A DNA stretch of 20,270 nucleotides from a virus: positions 1 to 20,270 of the IMG/VR virus record IMGVR_UViG_3300030108_005106; one strand, written 5' to 3'. Below are positions 15,377 to 20,226 of this stretch, piece after piece. The position numbers and the translations under genes were made by a program. The number at the start of each line of letters is the position of its first letter. Within the stretch, counting starts at the first letter, position 1. The notes below the pieces were generated by a model. The model was not told the DNA's origin and made no database searches. It saw nothing but the letters and a program-made list of their open reading frames with translations.

Positions 15377-15685
15377 TTATTCAAAGGTTTTAACAACCTT
15401 AGGTCCTTGAGCGAACTCTAATTTTTTGTTGTAATGTTCGATACTTCCATCAATAGCCGCTTCTGCAGATTCAATAGTTTCTCTTCTAGTTATGTCATGC
15501 CAATCACCGTTTGGTTCGTTATCGGCATTCAAAGTTTTACATTCGGTTTGATAAAATCCATTTGGTAATTGAACGATTCTCCAATTTTTTTTGTCTGCGA
15601 AAAATTCCCATGCTTTCTTGGTTTCTTCGGATATTCCTTGGTTACTATTATTCCCCCAGGAATAGGTTTTGTAATAAAATGTCAT
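15377..15685 (-). CDS. Conserved-looking phage protein, 102 aa, unknown function
   Basis: The protein is soluble, with aromatic-rich segments: AWEFFADKKNWRIVQLPNGF (26-45), YQTECKTL, and DWHDITRRETIESAEAAIDG (61-80), then EHYNKKLEF. I recall this layout (WRIVQLPNG, QTE, W.D.TRRETIE.AEAAID.SIEHY) from cyanophage and other marine-phage genomes, where function is unknown. No catalytic motif can be named. It lies 20 bases upstream of groEL and 48 bases after the fibre-adaptor gene, so it may be expressed with the chaperonins. Confidence 0.65.
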   Translation of the reverse strand: MTFYYKTYSWGNNSNQGISEETKKAWEFFADKKNWRIVQLPNGFYQTECKTLNADNEPNGDWHDITRRETIESAEAAIDGSIEHYNKKLEFAQGPKVVKTFE

Positions 15686-15733
15686 TGGTTTTGGTTTATT
15701 ATAGTTATATAATCACGCAATCGCTTGCGATTT

Positions 15734-16207
15734 TTAAGCGTAGTTTCCTACGTAGTTGGTTAGTATTGTATCTTCTTTAAATACAAAATATGATATTATT
15801 GATATAGCATTGCCTGTTGTAACAAAACTTATGTTTGTATTATCAGGTGTTTTAAAAATATCTGGTAATTGATTGTAAGTTGTACCACTTGCATGGTTAA
15901 CTAATACTATTGTACCTGATTTACCAATATCGGCACTTGATAATGTGAATGCTATTGATGTCAATGCGTTGTTAGATACTACTTGAAAGTTATTACCTAA
16001 TGATAAATCGCATGTATGTGTATTGTTATTTTCTACCGCTGTTAATAGATTAGCATCAAATCCTAAAAAGTTTTTAAGCTCTAGTAGTGAAAAGTTTTGA
16101 GTTACAAATTGATCTACACTATTTACAGTGTTTACATAGTTTGATCCTATAACCTTATCTTTGTTAGATAGCGTAGTATCTTTTGTGTATGTTGAAATTT
16201 TAGCCAT
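15734..16207 (-). CDS. Modular fibre-adaptor-like protein, 157 aa
   Basis: It is built from two pieces found separately elsewhere in the window. Residues about 1-23 (MAKISTYTKDTTLSNKDKV, then IGS) match the start of the protein at 10074-10412. Residues about 62-157 (NTHT, GKSGTIVLVN, AISIISYFV, NYVGNYA) match the protein at 7765-8139. It therefore looks like an anchor module fused to a beta-rich tip or decoration module. The role in the virion is inferred; no enzymatic motif is present. It lies near the start of the leftward block, five bases after the basic 76-residue gene. Confidence 0.6.
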   Translation of the reverse strand: MAKISTYTKDTTLSNKDKVIGSNYVNTVNSVDQFVTQNFSLLELKNFLGFDANLLTAVENNNTHTCDLSLGNNFQVVSNNALTSIAFTLSSADIGKSGTIVLVNHASGTTYNQLPDIFKTPDNTNISFVTTGNAISIISYFVFKEDTILTNYVGNYA

Positions 16208-16212
16208 GTAGT

Positions 16213-16443
16213 TTATTCTTTCTTAGTACCTTTACCTCGGTTACCACGATTTTTCTTTACAGTTGTAAATCTTTTAATCTTATGATCGTAGTCTTTACCT
16301 TTTAAGTTCTTACCTTTTTTCTTAGCTGCACGTCTCTTTCTTTGGTTCTCTGCTTTCTTTCTTCGTCTGTCAGCTGTCATTGCATATTTTTTATCTCGCT
16401 TCAGTTTAGCGGCCTTTGCTTTTTTACTAAGTTTTTGTGCCAT
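16213..16443 (-). CDS. Lys/Arg-rich small protein, 76 aa, first gene of the leftward block
   Basis: Extremely basic throughout: KKAKAAKLKRDKKYAMT, then ADRRRKKAENQRKRRAAKKK and GKNLKGKDYDHKIKRFTTVK, ending RGNRGKGTKKE. I recall marine-phage homologues with the same KGKDYDHKxxxF..VKxNRGNxGKGTKKE ending. The family has no known function; nucleic-acid binding or packaging is a reasonable guess. The ATG at 16443 follows an A/T leader and a possible sigma70-like -10 box too close to it to leave a leader. Confidence 0.65.
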   Translation of the reverse strand: MAQKLSKKAKAAKLKRDKKYAMTADRRRKKAENQRKRRAAKKKGKNLKGKDYDHKIKRFTTVKKNRGNRGKGTKKE

Positions 16444-16481
16444 ATAGATATTATCACTTAAAAAATAAAATTGTTAATAAT

Positions 16482-16525
16482 GTGACACTAGCTCCTTATT
16501 ATTATATAATAATACCTTATGTCAT
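16482..16525. repeat. Inverted repeat GTGACA ... TGTCA(T) enclosing a perfect AT palindrome
   Basis: GTGACA (16482-16487) faces TGTCAT (16520-16525) across 32 bases; the centre TATTATTATATAATAATA (16497-16514) is a perfect 18-base palindrome. The block shares GTGACA, AGCT, TATTAT and TGTCA in the same order with the one at 17475-17519. Likely roles are an operator for a dimeric regulator or an origin element. Confidence 0.6.
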
Positions 16526-16596
16526 ATATAAATAAATAATAACATTATTTATTATTATATACGTATATTATGATATGAGAAATATAGAACTAATGG

Positions 16597-16626
16597 GTTA
16601 CCCCTATATTTTCGTATTTGCCTTGT
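16597..16626 (-). promoter_or_regulatory. Phage promoter-like element, leftward copy
   Basis: On the minus strand the sequence reads ACAAGGCAAATACGAA, seven bases (AATATAG), then GGGTAAC. It matches the rightward consensus box at 13 of 16 positions with identical spacing, and GGGTAAC matches GGATAAT at 5 of 7. It points at the leftward late block and ends about 150 bases before the first ATG (16443). It is the weakest of the seven copies in the GGATAAT part. Confidence 0.45.
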
Positions 16627-16653
16627 AATATACAAACACATTTTTTTACCCCA

Positions 16654-16673
16654 CCGGGCCCTGTTTTGGCCGG
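16654..16673. other. GC-rich hairpin in the divergent gap
   Basis: CCGGGCC (16654-16660) can pair with GGCCGG (16668-16673) with one bulged G and a CTGTTTT loop. It stands in a GC-rich patch (ACCCCACC...GGATCCCC) inside very AT-rich DNA. Neither side has a convincing T tract after the stem in the direction of a gene, so a terminator is not favoured. It could be a protein site or a 5' RNA structure of the leftward transcript only if transcription starts to its right. Confidence 0.4.
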
Positions 16674-16697
16674 ATCCCCTCGAAAGTTTCAGCTTTT

Positions 16698-16727
16698 GCG
16701 TGCGTAACACGAGCGCTTATGGATAAT
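16698..16727 (+). promoter_or_regulatory. Phage promoter-like element 1 (rightward)
   Basis: CACGAG (16708-16713), seven bases CGCTTAT, then GGATAAT (16721-16727) and AAG. The 3' two thirds match the repeated element; the upstream half (GCGTGCGTAA) diverges. It lies 33 bases before the ATG of the 56-residue membrane gene. Confidence 0.5.
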
Positions 16728-16760
16728 AAGTATGTAAATAACCTATAAAAAAACAATATT

Positions 16761-16931
16761 ATGAAAAGAACATTCACACACATCACGCTGGCACAGGCTT
16801 GGAAGTTAACGTTAGACCTAATATGTGTATCATTAATCGGATTAGCAATCTTCGGTTTGGTCGGTGTAATCGGTACAATCATCATGGACCCGAGTGTAAT
16901 CGATGGTGCAAGCTTCGGAATCTACGGATAA
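16761..16931 (+). CDS. Small single-pass membrane protein, 56 aa, first rightward gene
   Basis: ATG AAA AGA starts MKRTFTHITLAQAWKLTLDL, followed by a long hydrophobic segment (residues about 20-42, ICVSLIGLAIFGLVGVIGTI) and a short polar tail ending SFGIYG. It should cross the inner membrane once. The start MKRTFTHITLA resembles MKKRFKHLTLA of the membrane protein at 19439-19606, so the two are probably paralogues. It is less AT-rich than its neighbours. A promoter-like element lies just upstream, and a second copy overlaps its stop codon. Early phage membrane microproteins often act on host envelope functions, but no target can be named. Confidence 0.65.
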   Translation: MKRTFTHITLAQAWKLTLDLICVSLIGLAIFGLVGVIGTIIMDPSVIDGASFGIYG

Positions 16932-16953
16932 AACACGAAGTACAATGGATAAT
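16924..16953 (+). promoter_or_regulatory. Phage promoter-like element 2 (rightward)
   Basis: ACGGATAAAACACGAA, seven bases GTACAAT, then GGATAAT (16947-16953) and ATAA. It overlaps the stop codon of the 56-residue gene and precedes the 103-residue gene (ATG 16986). Between them ATG at 16958 opens an eight-codon frame (MKLIIKNK) that could be a leader peptide or nothing. Confidence 0.6.
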
Positions 16954-16985
16954 ATAAATGAAATTAATAATTAAAAATAAATAAT

Positions 16986-17297
16986 ATGAATACTAAATTA
17001 AATCAAGCAATAGCTAAACTAAGTAAGAAAGAATTAAAAGAAATCTTTCCACCAATTACAAGAAAGAACTTTGTAGTAAGAAAGTCATGGTACGGTAGAA
17101 ATCAAGTGATAACTTTCGTAAACAATAAGAATCAAAAGATAACTTATAATCACGACGAAGTATTAAAGATAATGCTACCAAAGTTAAACATCATGCCATG
17201 CTGGCTAAAGAGAGGTTACTGGTCTCAGTCAACTGACATGCCAAGCAACACTAGAGAGTGTGTAATTGAAAGAGTAGACCTTACTAAAAAGAAGTAG
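16986..17297 (+). CDS. Unknown small protein, 103 aa
   Basis: A basic protein with no recognised family. The N-terminal third is helical (KLNQAIAKLSKKELKEIFPP). A middle part RKNFVVRKSWYGRNQVITFV with NNKNQKITYNHDEVLKIML reads as beta strands then a helix. The end contains PCWLKRGYWSQSTDMPSNTR. No catalytic motif or membrane segment is visible. The net positive charge and a Trp/Tyr-rich C-terminus would allow nucleic-acid binding, but this is a guess. It starts after an A-rich leader behind element 2 and ends just before a GC-rich, foldable stretch. Confidence 0.65.
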   Translation: MNTKLNQAIAKLSKKELKEIFPPITRKNFVVRKSWYGRNQVITFVNNKNQKITYNHDEVLKIMLPKLNIMPCWLKRGYWSQSTDMPSNTRECVIERVDLTKKK

Positions 17298-17314
17298 GGT
17301 CTAGCACCAAGCAG

Positions 17315-17404
17315 GGCGCGACAAGATATGCGGAAAGCATCACTCGGCATCGGCCCTCGGTGTATAGCAATGTATAGCATTGCGTGTACAGCAAAAACCG
17401 CGCC
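17315..17404 (+). ncRNA. Candidate structured RNA (GC-rich, branched fold)
   Basis: A closing helix GGCGCG (17315-17320) with CGCGCC (17399-17404) can enclose three hairpins: ATGC-GGAAA-GCAT (17328-17340); CAC...GTG (17341-17362) with a further short GG/CC helix; and GCAATG-TATAG-CATTGC (17367-17383), lengthened across a small internal loop by TGTA (17361-17364) with TACA (17387-17390). The two TGTA/GTG bases overlap with the second hairpin, so both cannot form completely at once. It resembles no RNA family I know, and has no T-loop sequence, so it is not a tRNA. The strand is assumed from the direction of neighbouring genes. Confidence 0.35.
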
Positions 17405-17428
17405 GGAATCTACACCGTATGTCGTATT

Positions 17429-17452
17429 GTCATAACAAGTTATTAACATGAC
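17429..17452. repeat. Inverted repeat GTCAT ... ATGAC
   Basis: GTCAT (17429-17433) faces ATGAC (17448-17452) with AACAAGTTATTAAC between; TGTCAA follows at 17457. It belongs to a cluster of TGTCA motifs with the larger inverted repeat at 17475-17519. Operator or origin site is possible. Confidence 0.45.
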
Positions 17453-17474
17453 GTAATGTCAATCGGTAAATAGT

Positions 17475-17519
17475 GTGACAAAAGCTACCTATTATACTAT
17501 ATTATGTAGTAAATGTCAC
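17475..17519. repeat. Inverted repeat GTGACA ... TGTCAC, related to 16482-16525
   Basis: GTGACA (17475-17480) and TGTCAC (17514-17519) form a perfect six-base inverted repeat with 33 bases between. The interior shares AGCT, a C-C run, TATTAT and TATAT/ATTAT in the same order as the block in the divergent gap, so the two are probably copies of one site. A dimeric DNA-binding protein or replication initiator could bind both. Confidence 0.55.
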
Positions 17520-17601
17520 TGTTTTTACTTCTTTGACTAAGAGACTGAGTACAATACCTACAATACTTTAATTGAATAGTAAACAATTAATATACTTTTA
17601 T

Positions 17602-17631
17602 ACAAACTAAATACGAAGTCATTTGGATAAT
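17602..17631 (+). promoter_or_regulatory. Phage promoter-like element 3 (rightward)
   Basis: ACAAACTAAATACGAA, seven bases GTCATTT, then GGATAAT and ATAA. This is a full match to the consensus, lying 25 bases before the ATG at 17657, and the only nearby candidate to drive the four-gene run 17657-18410. Confidence 0.65.
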
Positions 17632-17656
17632 ATAAGTGTAAATAAAAATAATAATT

Positions 17657-17782
17657 ATGACACTTAAAAAACTAATACAACAATTAAAAGATTTAGAAAC
17701 TTTAAATACTCAAGTTGACGATTTCAATGTAGAAATAGAATACCCAAATCCTTTTCAAATGAAAATAACTATAAATAAATAA
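17657..17782 (+). CDS. Small protein, 41 aa
   Basis: ATG ACA CTT starts MTLKKLIQQLKDLETLN, an amphipathic helix, then TQVDDFNVEIEYPNPF and a short strand MKITINK. I know no family for it. Support for a real gene is the promoter-like element upstream, an A-rich leader (AATAATAATT), and an ATG for the next gene four bases after its stop. It could be a small regulator or inhibitor made early. Confidence 0.6.
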   Translation: MTLKKLIQQLKDLETLNTQVDDFNVEIEYPNPFQMKITINK

Positions 17783-17786
17783 TAAA

Positions 17787-17987
17787 ATGAATATAGAGAA
17801 ATTAATTAAAAACGAAATACAAAACCATACTGACGTAGAGTATTGGGGAACTGAAGAAAATATTAATAATGAAAATATAATATTTGACTATGTATTAGAC
17901 AATAATATAGTAAACCAAGATTGGTTTGACACTAAATTAAAATATACAAATGTAGAGTTATTAGAGGAATTATTAAAAGAATTATAA
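17787..17987 (+). CDS. Small acidic protein, 66 aa
   Basis: Very acidic and Asn-rich (VEYWGTEENINNENIIFDYV, LEELLKEL at the end), predicted helical, with no recognised domain. Its first residues MNIEKLIKN resemble the MNIEQLKRF start of the product at 18183-18410, which may reflect chance or common ancestry. It lies four bases after the previous stop and one base before the next ATG, so it belongs to a compact early operon. Acidic early microproteins may imitate DNA or bind basic host proteins, but that is speculation here. Confidence 0.62.
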   Translation: MNIEKLIKNEIQNHTDVEYWGTEENINNENIIFDYVLDNNIVNQDWFDTKLKYTNVELLEELLKEL

Positions 17988-17988
17988 T

Positions 17989-18186
17989 ATGAAAGAATTT
18001 TATTGGAATACCGAAACATTAGAGTACTATGCTCTACACCAAAATGAAATACCCAACTTTGTTAAATTTGAATGTGACTTAGAAGATGGCGAAACTGAAG
18101 AAGATTTAATAAAAGATTTAACTAAACAAAGTAAACAATACTATAAAAACTTAATAAATAACGATACATTAAAATACAGAAAATGA
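17989..18186 (+). CDS. Small acidic protein, 65 aa
   Basis: Residues about 1-30 contain FYWNTETLEYYALHQNEIPN, and about 29-42 are strongly acidic (ECDLEDGETEEDLI), followed by a basic helix KQSKQYYKNLIN. No family or catalytic motif is recognised. The stop TGA overlaps the next ATG (ATGA), a translational coupling arrangement. It is likely an early host-interaction protein, function unknown. Confidence 0.62.
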   Translation: MKEFYWNTETLEYYALHQNEIPNFVKFECDLEDGETEEDLIKDLTKQSKQYYKNLINNDTLKYRK

Positions 18187-18410
18187 ATATAGAACAATTA
18201 AAAAGATTTGAAAACTCTTTAGTAAATACTGAAGATATATACCATGAAATTGCAAAAAACTATGTAATTGCAATGTCAAGAAGTATGGGAAATAAAAGTA
18301 AAAGCTTACTTTCATTAGACGAGTTTTTATGTGAATACTCTGACTATATGGATTATGACGACTTAAAGTTAGGTGAATCAATACTAAGGTTATTTGAAAT
18401 TACAAACTAA
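18183..18410 (+). CDS. Small helical protein, 75 aa
   Basis: Predicted helical with an acidic C-terminal half (SLLSLDEFLCEYSDYMDYDD). The ATG overlaps the previous stop by four bases (ATGA), and the stop codon TAA at 18408-18410 lies within the upstream half of promoter-like element 4. No family is recognised. Its N-terminus MNIEQLKRF echoes the start of the product at 17787-17987. Confidence 0.62.
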   Translation: MNIEQLKRFENSLVNTEDIYHEIAKNYVIAMSRSMGNKSKSLLSLDEFLCEYSDYMDYDDLKLGESILRLFEITN

Positions 18411-18431
18411 CTACGAAACTAAATGGATAAT
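18402..18431 (+). promoter_or_regulatory. Phage promoter-like element 4 (rightward)
   Basis: ACAAACTAACTACGAA, seven bases ACTAAAT, then GGATAAT. One mismatch to the consensus box. It overlaps the previous gene's stop codon and lies 17 bases before the ATG at 18449. Confidence 0.62.
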
Positions 18432-18448
18432 AAAATAAAATAATAACT

Positions 18449-18583
18449 ATGAGATACGATAAATATAAACTAGTAAACGATGTAGTAGACGGTATGATAT
18501 ACGTCGAAGAAATTAATGAGTGGGTAAGTATTAACTCACTTGAGAAAGCTAACGAAATGATAGATTTTTATGAAGGTAACTAA
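18449..18583 (+). CDS. Small protein, 44 aa
   Basis: The frame encodes MRYDKYKLVNDVVDGMIYVE, then EINEWVSINSLEKANEMIDF and YEGN. The layout (short beta hairpin, then helix) looks like a compact domain; no family is recognised. It follows promoter-like element 4 and an A/T leader. The next gene's ATG (18585) is one base after its stop. An upstream in-frame ATG of that gene at 18570 would overlap this gene, so 18585 is the more likely start for the neighbour. Confidence 0.6.
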   Translation: MRYDKYKLVNDVVDGMIYVEEINEWVSINSLEKANEMIDFYEGN

Positions 18584-18584
18584 T

Positions 18585-18773
18585 ATGAAAGAGTTGTTAG
18601 AGTATGTAGCAACTAAAAGAAAAAAACGAGCTCATGACCATTACGAATTAGTAAAAATATATGGTCCCTGTAAAGGAATGGGTAATAGAAGATATAAAGT
18701 ACCACAAAAAAGTACTTTTAGTAAATATAAAAAGTATAGTTTCACTGCAAGATGGAACAACTTTCACAAATGA
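18585..18773 (+). CDS. Small basic protein, 62 aa
   Basis: Starts MKELLEYVATKRKKRAHDHY, then ELVKIYGPCKGMGNRRYKVP and a basic, aromatic tail (KYKKYSFTARWNNFHK). The basic GMGNRRYK segment could contact nucleic acid. I chose ATG 18585 because it follows the previous stop by one base; an ATG at 18570 adds five residues and overlaps the upstream gene. The stop (18771-18773) falls inside promoter-like element 5. No family is recognised. Confidence 0.6.
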   Translation: MKELLEYVATKRKKRAHDHYELVKIYGPCKGMGNRRYKVPQKSTFSKYKKYSFTARWNNFHK

Positions 18774-18795
18774 AATACGAACTAAATTGGATAAT
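18766..18795 (+). promoter_or_regulatory. Phage promoter-like element 5 (rightward)
   Basis: ACAAATGAAATACGAA, seven bases CTAAATT, then GGATAAT and ATAA. Two mismatches to the consensus box, same spacing. It overlaps the previous stop codon and lies nine bases before the ATG at 18805, so an RNA beginning at the GG would have a leader of about 16 bases. Confidence 0.62.
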
Positions 18796-18804
18796 ATAAA
18801 CGAT

Positions 18805-19047
18805 ATGAATAAATACAAAACACTATACGACAAACTACTTCCACCTCTTAAAGATGCACTCAGACAAAGTGCACGAGAGTACGACGGTGCTAAAAGATTA
18901 AAATATAATCTAATGAGCAAGTCGCACTGGTGGGATTTAAACATTGAAGAAATAAAAGAAATATTCACTTGGTGTAATATATATTCCTTCGAATATGATG
19001 CATACACATTTTTATACGGTGAAAAAATAATTAAGAAAGATGACTAA
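18805..19047 (+). CDS. Small protein, 80 aa
   Basis: ATG at 18805 is chosen because it is the first after promoter-like element 5; an in-frame ATG at 18661 would read 48 codons through the preceding gene and is unlikely. The product (MNKYKTLYDKLLPPLKDALR, HWWDLNIEEIKEIFTWCNIY) is helical with a Trp/Phe-rich second half and a basic end (EKIIKKDD). No family is recognised. It overlaps the next gene by eight bases. Confidence 0.62.
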   Translation: MNKYKTLYDKLLPPLKDALRQSAREYDGAKRLKYNLMSKSHWWDLNIEEIKEIFTWCNIYSFEYDAYTFLYGEKIIKKDD

Positions 19048-19252
19048 AGAATATAAAGATTACCCACAAGAAAAGATTGACGCGAAGCTTAAGCAAGTTC
19101 AAGAATTTGAAAGCAAGTACGGTGAATCAACAAGAACTATAGCTTGGAAAAAGTGGTGTACTGACATCAACTATAGAAGAAGAGAATGGCAATTCCGAAT
19201 GGGTCTTGCAGAGTGGGCATTACATAACGCACATAAAGGATTTATAAAATGA
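19040..19252 (+). CDS. Small helical protein, 70 aa
   Basis: Long charged helix in the first half (YPQEKIDAKLKQVQEFESKY), then RTIAWKKWCTDINYRRREWQ and a C-terminal AEWALHNAHKG. A coiled-coil or nucleic-acid-binding helix is possible. It is translationally linked on both sides (eight-base overlap upstream, ATGA overlap downstream). No family is recognised. Confidence 0.62.
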   Translation: MTKEYKDYPQEKIDAKLKQVQEFESKYGESTRTIAWKKWCTDINYRRREWQFRMGLAEWALHNAHKGFIK

Positions 19253-19455
19253 CAAAATTAAATATAATACTGGAACTAGCACAAGCTTTGACACAATACG
19301 ACCAAGGTGAAGGTGCATTCACTGAGATGAGAGCTAACGGTACATTAGACGAGCCAAGTTATCTCAGAAAAAAAGAAGATAACGCAGATGATTTTATCAA
19401 TGCAATTAGAGATTTAACTAACAGAATAACAGAAGATTATGAAAAAAAGATTTAA
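19249..19455 (+). CDS. Small acidic helical protein, 68 aa
   Basis: ATGA overlap with the previous gene. Contains LELAQALTQYDQGEGAFTEM, a Gly-Thr-Leu-Asp-Glu turn, and KKEDNADDFINAIRDLTNRI. Mostly helical and acidic; no family is recognised. Its final codons overlap the start of the next membrane gene by 17 bases. Confidence 0.62.
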   Translation: MTKLNIILELAQALTQYDQGEGAFTEMRANGTLDEPSYLRKKEDNADDFINAIRDLTNRITEDYEKKI

Positions 19456-19606
19456 ACATTTAACATTAGCGAGAGTTACGGATATAATGATATGGACTGT
19501 AATAAGTGCGCTAGGAACTATGGCAATAACCGGAATATTATTTATGATTTATGGATTAATATTTTTAGATTTCGGTGGTAAAGCAAACTTTGCTTGTTGC
19601 TTTTAA
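19439..19606 (+). CDS. Small single-pass membrane protein, 55 aa
   Basis: Encodes MKKRFKHLTLARVTDIMIWT, then a hydrophobic run (residues about 17-43, VISALGTMAITGILFMIYGL) and a tail DFGGKANFACCF. The opening MKKRFKHLTLAR parallels MKRTFTHITLAQ of the first rightward gene (16761-16931), suggesting paralogy. Its ATG overlaps the previous gene by 17 bases. The tail bears two Cys. Function is unknown. Confidence 0.6.
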   Translation: MKKRFKHLTLARVTDIMIWTVISALGTMAITGILFMIYGLIFLDFGGKANFACCF

Positions 19607-19617
19607 TACTATATATT

Positions 19618-19812
19618 ATGGAAAAATTTGATAGATATAAACAAAACTTAACAAGAGTAGGTGATGAAATATATTCTTACTCTACAAACGTTGCAACAAT
19701 TGAATACCCAAACTTAATACAGCACGGGTGGTGGAGTGTAACAACACAGAAACATATCAACTATGTTGCAAGAGAATTAGGATTAACAATTAAAAAACCA
19801 TATTTAAAATGA
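19618..19812 (+). CDS. Small protein, 64 aa
   Basis: ATG at 19618 follows an A/T leader (ACTATATATT); an earlier in-frame ATG at 19594 adds nine hydrophobic residues translated from inside the preceding gene and is unlikely. The product has YKQNLTRVGDEIYSYSTNVA, then PNLIQHGWWSVTTQKHINYV and a helical end. The TRVGDEIYSYST and WWSVTTQKHINYVARELG layout looks like a small beta-then-helix fold. No family is recognised. The stop overlaps the next ATG (ATGA). Confidence 0.62.
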   Translation: MEKFDRYKQNLTRVGDEIYSYSTNVATIEYPNLIQHGWWSVTTQKHINYVARELGLTIKKPYLK

Positions 19813-20039
19813 GAACATTTACATTTATGAGAAATCCAAACGATTTGGTAAAGCCAATTGGTGAAGACTGTGAAATTGTAACTATACCGTTTCGATCGAA
19901 TCTAGGTCCAGAGATAATAACTAAAGTAATGAATACTGATAAATTTGAAATACTTGGCATTCAGGAAGATGGCTCATGGACTATGGAAATTATAGCAAGA
20001 AAAATAGATAAGCCAATATACACAAAGAAAGATGAGTAA
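19809..20039 (+). CDS. Small protein, 76 aa
   Basis: Starts with ATGA overlap. Contains FTFMRNPNDLVKPIGEDCEI, VTIPFRSNLGPEIITKVMNT and QEDGSWTMEIIARK, apparently beta-rich with one helix. No family or catalytic residues are recognised. It ends eight bases inside the next gene. Probably an early host-takeover protein of unknown target. Confidence 0.62.
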   Translation: MRTFTFMRNPNDLVKPIGEDCEIVTIPFRSNLGPEIITKVMNTDKFEILGIQEDGSWTMEIIARKIDKPIYTKKDE

Positions 20040-20226
20040 AATGAAAGAGCTAGAACATATTGCAGATTGTGTAGTAGAAGTATTAGACGAACTAATAGAG
20101 CACAATATTGCATGGGCGGTAGATGATACAATTGTAGATAAGCTTGATGGTGACGATTTCACCGATGCTATACACCAAATCCGCCAAAATGTTATACACA
20201 AACTAAATACGAAGTATAACGGATAA
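20032..20226 (+). CDS. Small acidic helical protein, 64 aa
   Basis: Strongly acidic helices (MKELEHIADCVVEVLDELIE, AWAVDDTIVDKLDGDDFTDA) with a basic end IHKLNTKYNG. ATG 20032 overlaps the previous stop by eight bases; ATG 20041 is an alternative start two residues after the stop of that gene. Its last codons are themselves the promoter-like element 6, and its stop TAA lies in the GGATAAT box, so one stretch of DNA serves as gene end and control site. Confidence 0.6.
   Translation: MSKMKELEHIADCVVEVLDELIEHNIAWAVDDTIVDKLDGDDFTDAIHQIRQNVIHKLNTKYNG

Larger units (their letters stand above)
16444..16760. other. Divergent intergenic control region (317 bases, no gene)
   Basis: This separates the leftward late block from the rightward small-gene block. 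It holds, in order, an AT palindrome inside a GTGACA/TGTCA inverted repeat (16482-16525), a 12-base palindrome ATATACGTATAT (16557-16568), a minus-strand promoter-like element (16597-16626), a GC-rich hairpin (16654-16673) in the only GC-rich patch of the gap, and a plus-strand promoter-like element (16698-16727). AT-rich palindromes between divergent promoters would fit a regulatory hub or replication origin; neither is shown directly. Confidence 0.7.
17298..17656. other. Non-coding stretch between small genes (359 bases)
   Basis: No convincing gene is present on either strand; a 74-codon minus-strand frame here lacks the composition of neighbouring genes. The left third (17300-17420) is distinctly GC-rich and foldable. 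The middle has several TGTCA/TGACA motifs and two inverted repeats (17429-17452 and 17475-17519). The right end has promoter-like element 3 (17602-17631). Confidence 0.65.

Noticed and set aside
15716-15734. Hairpin CGCAA-TCGC-TTGCG with a following T run
   Set aside because: The T run follows only on the plus strand, where no gene is read; the minus-strand direction lacks a T tract, so a terminator is not supported.
16450-16477. Possible sigma70 promoter (TTAACA, 16 bases, GATAAT) for the leftward block
   Set aside because: The -10 would lie only seven bases from the ATG at 16443, requiring a leaderless RNA; such hexamers are frequent by chance in AT-rich DNA. Kept only as a note.
16574-16627. 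17-codon frame starting MRNIELMGYPYIF in the divergent gap
   Set aside because: Too short, with no start context, and it overlaps the minus-strand promoter-like element.
16646-16885. Minus-strand frame of 79 codons across the divergent gap and the membrane gene
   Set aside because: Runs against the rightward gene, with odd composition and no overlap link to other genes; the plus-strand 56-residue membrane protein explains the region better.
17315-17404. tRNA or tmRNA
   Set aside because: No T-loop sequence, no CCA end and no anticodon-arm geometry; the fold is only branched.
17225-17449. Minus-strand frame of 74 codons over the GC-rich segment
   Set aside because: GC-rich shadow frame with no promoter or neighbour on its strand.
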